Below, in pieces: positions 31,943 through 35,530 of a DNA stretch of 35,530 nt (positions are counted from its first letter, which is position 1; every line of letters begins with the position of its first letter). This DNA is from Runella sp. GTDB taxonomy: Bacteria; Bacteroidota; Bacteroidia; Cytophagales; Spirosomataceae. The DNA is taken from positions 1 through 35,530 of the forward strand of contig NZ_JAIXST010000069.1 in assembly GCF_027484545.1 (NCBI RefSeq). Reading direction: 5' to 3'. The translations under genes were made by a program, and so were the position numbers. Below the pieces are notes generated by a model. That model did not search any database, was not told the origin of the DNA, and saw only the letters and a program-made list of their open reading frames with translations.

Positions 31943-33099
31943 GATAATCCTGAATTTAATGAATGTTGGTAAAAGGAAGTTGCAGTGGTATAAATTTTCA
32001 ATTTTTGCTCAAATGTATAATTAAGCGAAAGGGTAAGGTTTTTTGATAAGGAAGCATAAATACTTCCGCTGGCTTTCAACTGCTTGGTATCTACGTCGTT
32101 ATAAATGTAGAGCCCGTCATTTTCCAAAAGAATATCGTAGCTTCCTAAAGTGACATTTGCTTCTGCCCACAAGCCTTTGACAACCTTGACCCCTACCATT
32201 TGCGTCAGCGTCAATTGATTCCCGTACGAAACTCGGGTAATGCTGTAGAGGTTGGTATTCCCAAAAGGATAAGCTGTCACCATCCCGTCAAACTGCGTAA
32301 ATTGTTTATTGGCAAGGGTCGCTACATGAGCCATTGCCTGAAAATGCGCGTAAGGAGTGTAGTATTTTATACCCCCAAAGGCAACGGTATTTTTATAAAT
32401 CAAATTATTGAAAGGAGAATATTGGTAATGAAAACCGCCGATAAGTACTAAGTTTTTACCAACGGAAGCCAACAACTTGGCGTAATACTCTTTTTGCTGA
32501 ATCGCAATGTTGGTATTGTCGGTCACCAATGTAAAATTCGCTTCGCTGATGCGTTGATTAAAAAAAGCGGCGCTTTGCTGTAATTCGATGTGTTTTCCCA
32601 ATTGTAGATGTATGCCCACTCGCCCATATTGTGCATTGCCGCGGGTAGCAATTTGAGGAATTTTATAACTGTATTCTACCTGAACCGCTGACAGTCGGAA
32701 GGGTTTGATTTTGAGCTCTTTTTGAGTTTTTTCCGAAAAGCCTTCTGAATAATAGCGAGCCATAACGGTATTGTTCAGATACAGGTGGTTGAGATATACA
32801 TAATACAATGCCGTTTCATTTTCTGGGTACTGATCCAAAACCTGTTGATAGTGTAGCAGGCTTTGGCTGTAATTGTGCAGCCTAAAAGCGGCGTAGCCCG
32901 TACGCATTCTCAGAAGTGAAAAATCAGTTCCTGAGGTAATGGTATTTTTACCGTATTCCAACAGGTCTTTCCATTTTTCTTCATTATACAATTGCAGAGA
33001 TTGATAATCGGCCACGGGTTCACTGATTCGTTCCTGAGCAATGAGTCTCTGTAGAAAACTGCTGAAAGTCAGGAGTAAAATTATCCTTTTTGTAAGCAT
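31930..33099 (-). CDS. TPR plus outer-membrane beta-barrel protein
   Basis: A 389-residue exported protein. A signal peptide (MLTKRIILLLTFSSFLQRLIA, before QERIS; shown here as LLLTFSSFLQRLIA) is followed by about 100 residues with two TPR-like units (LRMRTGYAAFRLHNYSQSLL, ETALYYVYLNHLYLNNTVMA). From ~140 onward there are alternating amphipathic strands (QVEYSYKIP, YGRVGIHLQLG, IGGFHYQYSPF, LTLSLNYTFEQ) ending in LSWSF, an aromatic C-terminus typical of outer-membrane barrels. The layout recalls YaiO-type barrels, but I am not certain of the family. It overlaps the M23 peptidase gene by 19 bp upstream and the TPR gene by 13 bp downstream, which implies tight co-expression. Confidence 0.75.
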   Translation of the reverse strand: MLTKRIILLLTFSSFLQRLIAQERISEPVADYQSLQLYNEEKWKDLLEYGKNTITSGTDFSLLRMRTGYAAFRLHNYSQSLLHYQQVLDQYPENETALYYVYLNHLYLNNTVMARYYSEGFSEKTQKELKIKPFRLSAVQVEYSYKIPQIATRGNAQYGRVGIHLQLGKHIELQQSAAFFNQRISEANFTLVTDNTNIAIQQKEYYAKLLASVGKNLVLIGGFHYQYSPFNNLIYKNTVAFGGIKYYTPYAHFQAMAHVATLANKQFTQFDGMVTAYPFGNTNLYSITRVSYGNQLTLTQMVGVKVVKGLWAEANVTLGSYDILLENDGLYIYNDVDTKQLKASGSIYASLSKNLTLSLNYTFEQKLKIYTTATSFYQHSLNSGLSWSF

Positions 33100-34208
33100 A
33101 TGGCTTCGATTGTTTTGTGATTGCGTACCATCGTAAAGGAGGCAACTTTATTGTCTTTGATTTGAACCGTTGATTCCGAAACTATTTTGCGCGTGGTTAA
33201 AAACTGCGTGGTTTGTCGACTGTTGATGGTCATGTTTTCGCCAAAAAAATCATTCCCAGAAGCGAAATTTTCGGATTCATAAAACAATCGGCTGAAAACG
33301 TAAAAGGGAGAAACAAGATCTTGTACCCATTTCAACAGGCCGTTTTTGCTTAACAACAAAGGAAATTGATCCGAAACCCGTACGTCGGGATTGGTTGTAA
33401 AAATGATTTTGTAGCAGGCTTCATAAAAGCAGAACAGCAAAGTATCTTTTCGTCCGTAAAAGGACTTAAAATAAAAACTGACTTCATTTTTAGCAAAATA
33501 GGCCGTCGCTTTGGAACGATGACAATAGAGATAGGATTGATTGTAGGCATCGGTAAACACCTCCCAATCACCCGTTTCTACCCCCTCGGCTTCTACGGTA
33601 AATCGAGCTCCGGGCAAAAAATCAAAAGCGGCTTTCAGGGCTGAATTGGTGTCTAAATTGCTCACCAAATCGGTTTCCTGAGGAATGGAAAATTCAAAAA
33701 ACTCGCTTTTGCCTGAGCCTTTTTTTGCTAAAAAACTTGCCATGGGATATGCGCTCGTTTTGCTTCCGATGTACGGAGTATATTGTACTTGAAAATGCAA
33801 ATGGGGTTCCGGCGAGCGTCCCGAATTACCGCAGGAGGCGAGCAAATCACCCTGTTTGACGTACTCACCCGTTTTGACCCGAAAGGAGTTCTTTTTCAGG
33901 TGACTCATTTTGGTGTAGAGCCCTTCGGAATGTTTGATAACGATACTGTTGCCCCAATTTTGCTGTTGATCTATCTTGCCGATTTCATTGTCATCCAGAT
34001 AATCCACCACTTCCTGCACAATCCCGTTGGCAGGGGCTAAGATGGGTTTGTTATAGCAATAAAAATCTTCGGGTTTGGCGGCATCGGTGGAGTACGTCTT
34101 CAATTCTTCGTTGACGATAATAAAATCTAGCGCCTTACTCCAATCGCCCTTGTGGGTGATATTGCCGTCGTACCCTTGAGACACCATCCATTGCCCTAAA
34201 AACGGCAA
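33081..34208 (-). CDS. M23-type peptidase domain, probable C-terminal half of a split urea-transporter fusion
   Basis: The M23 (LytM-like) domain is clear: GYDGNITHKGDWSKALDFII supplies the first His and Asp, PILAPANGIVQEVVDYLDDN and WGNSIVIKHSEGLYTKMSHL form the core strands, and RSPEPHLHFQVQYTP carries the HxH zinc motif. M23 enzymes cut peptidoglycan cross-links or peptides outside the membrane. There is no signal peptide, and the only start in this frame near the domain is a TTG at 34206-34208. The frame is open further upstream to 34280 without an ATG, reading SPEKNLYNHLSITERLSNEK then YIQFQLPF, which looks like real protein. Removing one copy of the 8-bp duplication at 34284-34299 joins this frame to the upstream transporter. 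A beta-rich C-terminal ~170 residues of unknown function follow. Confidence 0.8.
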   Translation of the reverse strand: MPFLGQWMVSQGYDGNITHKGDWSKALDFIIVNEELKTYSTDAAKPEDFYCYNKPILAPANGIVQEVVDYLDDNEIGKIDQQQNWGNSIVIKHSEGLYTKMSHLKKNSFRVKTGEYVKQGDLLASCGNSGRSPEPHLHFQVQYTPYIGSKTSAYPMASFLAKKGSGKSEFFEFSIPQETDLVSNLDTNSALKAAFDFLPGARFTVEAEGVETGDWEVFTDAYNQSYLYCHRSKATAYFAKNEVSFYFKSFYGRKDTLLFCFYEACYKIIFTTNPDVRVSDQFPLLLSKNGLLKWVQDLVSPFYVFSRLFYESENFASGNDFFGENMTINSRQTTQFLTTRKIVSESTVQIKDNKVASFTMVRNHKTIEAICLQKG

Positions 34209-34252
34209 CTGAAACTGAATATACTTTTCATTGCTGAGCCGTTCGGTGATAC

Positions 34253-35272
34253 TCAGGTGATTGTAAAGATTTTTTTCGGGAGAATACAGTTATACAGTTG
34301 GATGGGGGTAATCACCACCCGCCCTTTTTGTTCTTTAAGCATGAAAAAATACAGCAGGTATTGAGCCGTAAAACAAAAGGGAAGAGAGTAGACCGGTAAA
34401 AGCAACAAACCCATGATTTTGCCAAAACCAATGACAATCAAAAAAGTAATGAGCACACCCACAACGGCCCAAACGTAGGAATAGGCTGAAGGTATCACAA
34501 AAAATCCGCCGATGGCGACACTTATCATCATGAAATTGCCGCCCATTACGTAATAATTGATGCTGCCAGCACCCGTATACACGGCTGAATTGAAACCATA
34601 AGCGGTCAGAAATCCAATGATTAATAACGAAAACAGAATACGACTGTGGAGTAAAATACCAATGCTCAGGATAATACCTGCTAAAATGTTATTCTGAAAG
34701 AACAAAGAACTCAGCGCCCTGAAAAAGGCCGTAATCAAAGGCGGAAGGTCTATGTTTTCCATAAACAGGACGAAATTGACCAATTGAGTATCACCGATGG
34801 CATACATTTCATTGATCCAGTAAATGTTGCGGGTACTTAAATCAATAGCAGTAAACTCTTTGGTCACCAGTAGAATAAGCCATAAACTCAATACAAAAGG
34901 AATGGAAAGAAAAGGTAAACCCAGCGAACTAAGCCGACTTTGAAGCACCGCCGACAGGATAACCGTAAACAGAACGGCGACAAAAAACAACAGAAAAAAA
35001 GCGGTGCCCATTTCGTAGAATGTGCCCATGCCGATGCCCAACAGGAGCGCATTGTAAGAATAAATTCCCGTTTGAATCAAGTATTTATTTAAGCCTGTAA
35101 AATGCGAAACGCCAAGTGCAAAAATGACCGCCAACAGTCCTGACGCCCCTGCTCCGGGATTAAAAAAAGTAACCAATAATACCAATCCGGCCAGCAATGG
35201 ATTGTTTGAGAAAAAAATAGCCGAGTAACTGTTCAAAACGGCTTCAAGGTGGGGCTTTAGCTTCGTATTCAC
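34253..35272 (-). CDS. Urea-transporter (UT family)-like membrane protein, probable N-terminal half of a split fusion
   Basis: A 339-residue protein with about ten transmembrane helices and the internal two-fold repeat of UT proteins: SNNPLLAGLVLLVTFFNPGA with GIYSYNALLLGIGMG in the first half, and FFQNNILAGIILSIGILLHS with GFLTAYGFNSAVYTGAGS in the second. UT channels let urea pass down its gradient across the inner membrane. The start is a GTG at 35270-35272, 15 bp after the stop of the gene fragment upstream. The C-terminus VVITPIQLYNCILPKKIFTIT departs from membrane sequence after an 8-bp duplication at 34284-34299. Without that extra copy, the protein would continue TPIQLYSPEKNLYNHL into the M23 peptidase, a total of 727 residues. 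No urease genes lie in this window. Confidence 0.8.
   Translation of the reverse strand: MNTKLKPHLEAVLNSYSAIFFSNNPLLAGLVLLVTFFNPGAGASGLLAVIFALGVSHFTGLNKYLIQTGIYSYNALLLGIGMGTFYEMGTAFFLLFFVAVLFTVILSAVLQSRLSSLGLPFLSIPFVLSLWLILLVTKEFTAIDLSTRNIYWINEMYAIGDTQLVNFVLFMENIDLPPLITAFFRALSSLFFQNNILAGIILSIGILLHSRILFSLLIIGFLTAYGFNSAVYTGAGSINYYVMGGNFMMISVAIGGFFVIPSAYSYVWAVVGVLITFLIVIGFGKIMGLLLLPVYSLPFCFTAQYLLYFFMLKEQKGRVVITPIQLYNCILPKKIFTIT
34284..34299. repeat. 8-bp tandem duplication at the transporter/peptidase junction
   Basis: ATACAGTT is present twice in direct succession (34284-34291 and 34292-34299). Deleting one copy makes 33081-35272 a single open frame of exactly 728 codons including the stop. 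Confidence 0.9.
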
Positions 35273-35287
35273 TACGTTCTTGTGTAT

Positions 35288-35404
35288 CTATTGCAAATGA
35301 GCCGGAATCTCTTCCAATTGTTGTAAATACTCCAATGTCTCGGCTTTACGGATGATGTGTGTTTGATTGTGCGTATCAATCAGCACGATGTTGGGCCGCA
35401 TTGC
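35288..35404 (-). pseudogene. C-terminal fragment of a gene cut by an IS element
   Basis: The minus strand reads FIAMRPNIVLIDTHNQTHII then RKAETLEYLQQLEEIPAHLQ and a stop at 35288-35290. The strand-helix pattern looks like the end of a small alpha/beta domain (thioredoxin-like or similar), but I cannot name it. Upstream the frame meets a TGA inside what appears to be the IS end, so the N-terminal part is displaced. It ends 15 bp before the transporter's GTG and was probably the first known gene of that operon. Confidence 0.5.
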
Positions 35405-35422
35405 GATGAACTGGGTTCATCG

Positions 35423-35530
35423 TCACATTTGGTGAAAGTCGGGGTTTCCCATCAGGATGACTCTTTTGCGGAGCAACTCAAAACTCGCTCTTCCATACAT
35501 CTGACGCTTGATATTTTTGAGCCTGTTTAC
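35423..35530 (-). CDS. ISL3-like transposase, C-terminal end only (runs off window)
   Basis: Thirty-five codons plus stop read VNRLKNIKRQMYGRASFELL then RKRVILMGNPDFHQM. The block 'VNRLKxIKRxMYGRAxFxLLRxRV' is characteristic of the end of DDE transposases of the ISL3 family. The catalytic residues are outside the window. Just past the stop, CGATGAAC and GTTCATCG (35404-35422) form a small inverted repeat that may belong to the IS terminus. ISL3-family elements are known for 8-bp target duplications. Confidence 0.7.
   Translation of the reverse strand, partial: VNRLKNIKRQMYGRASFELLRKRVILMGNPDFHQM

Overview
The window looks like a chromosomal segment from a Bacteroidota bacterium, most likely a member of the Cytophagales (Runella/Spirosoma/Emticicia-like). 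The evidence is a C-terminal type IX secretion sorting domain on a surface protein, TAnnTTTG-type -7 promoter boxes, a eukaryotic-type NADP isocitrate dehydrogenase, large MacB/FtsX-type permeases, and a near absence of Shine-Dalgarno sites. No taxonomy search was run.

Left part (1-9000). An IS element that runs off the window edge truncates a T9SS surface-protein gene, which also carries a frameshift made by an 8-bp tandem duplication. Next, on the minus strand, is a sugar-catabolism-like group: a 1265-aa lipoprotein joining ThuA, a propeller dehydrogenase-like region, CARDB and an azurin-like cupredoxin; a Gfo/Idh/MocA oxidoreductase; and a TIM-barrel isomerase. A REP-associated tyrosine transposase (RAYT-like) with its own head-plus-hairpin repeats sits inside this group.

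Middle part (9000-23400). These are mostly housekeeping or isolated genes: an SF1 helicase, an AraC regulator, yraN behind an unusually perfect Shine-Dalgarno, an orphan barstar-like protein, a membrane-anchored protein, icd, an O-antigen-polymerase-like protein, a TIGR00266/AIM24 protein, an M28 (PSMA-like) peptidase, a small secreted protein, and a two-FtsX-domain permease. The permease has a plausible sigma-54 promoter and an upstream operator pair.

Right part (23400-31300). A type I restriction-modification island with visibly higher GC than its flanks. The order is: promoter; half-length single-TRD hsdS carrying a 17-T tract in its coding sequence; hsdM (overlapping); DUF1016 N-terminal fragment fused out of frame to the C-terminal half of a second hsdS; terminator; about 550 bp of dispersed repeats; hsdR; YgjP-type metallopeptidase (ATGA overlap). 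The T17 tract is in frame here, but a change of one T truncates the specificity protein, so this looks like a contingency (phase-variable) locus built on half-S subunits.

Right end (31300-35530). A minus-strand operon encodes a urea-transporter-like protein, an M23 peptidase, a TPR/outer-membrane-barrel protein and a TPR protein. The transporter and peptidase appear to be one ~727-aa fusion gene split by a second 8-bp tandem duplication. Upstream, an ISL3-like transposase end interrupts another gene. Two 8-bp tandem duplications breaking two genes, beside IS ends at both window edges, is the most unusual genome-scale pattern here.
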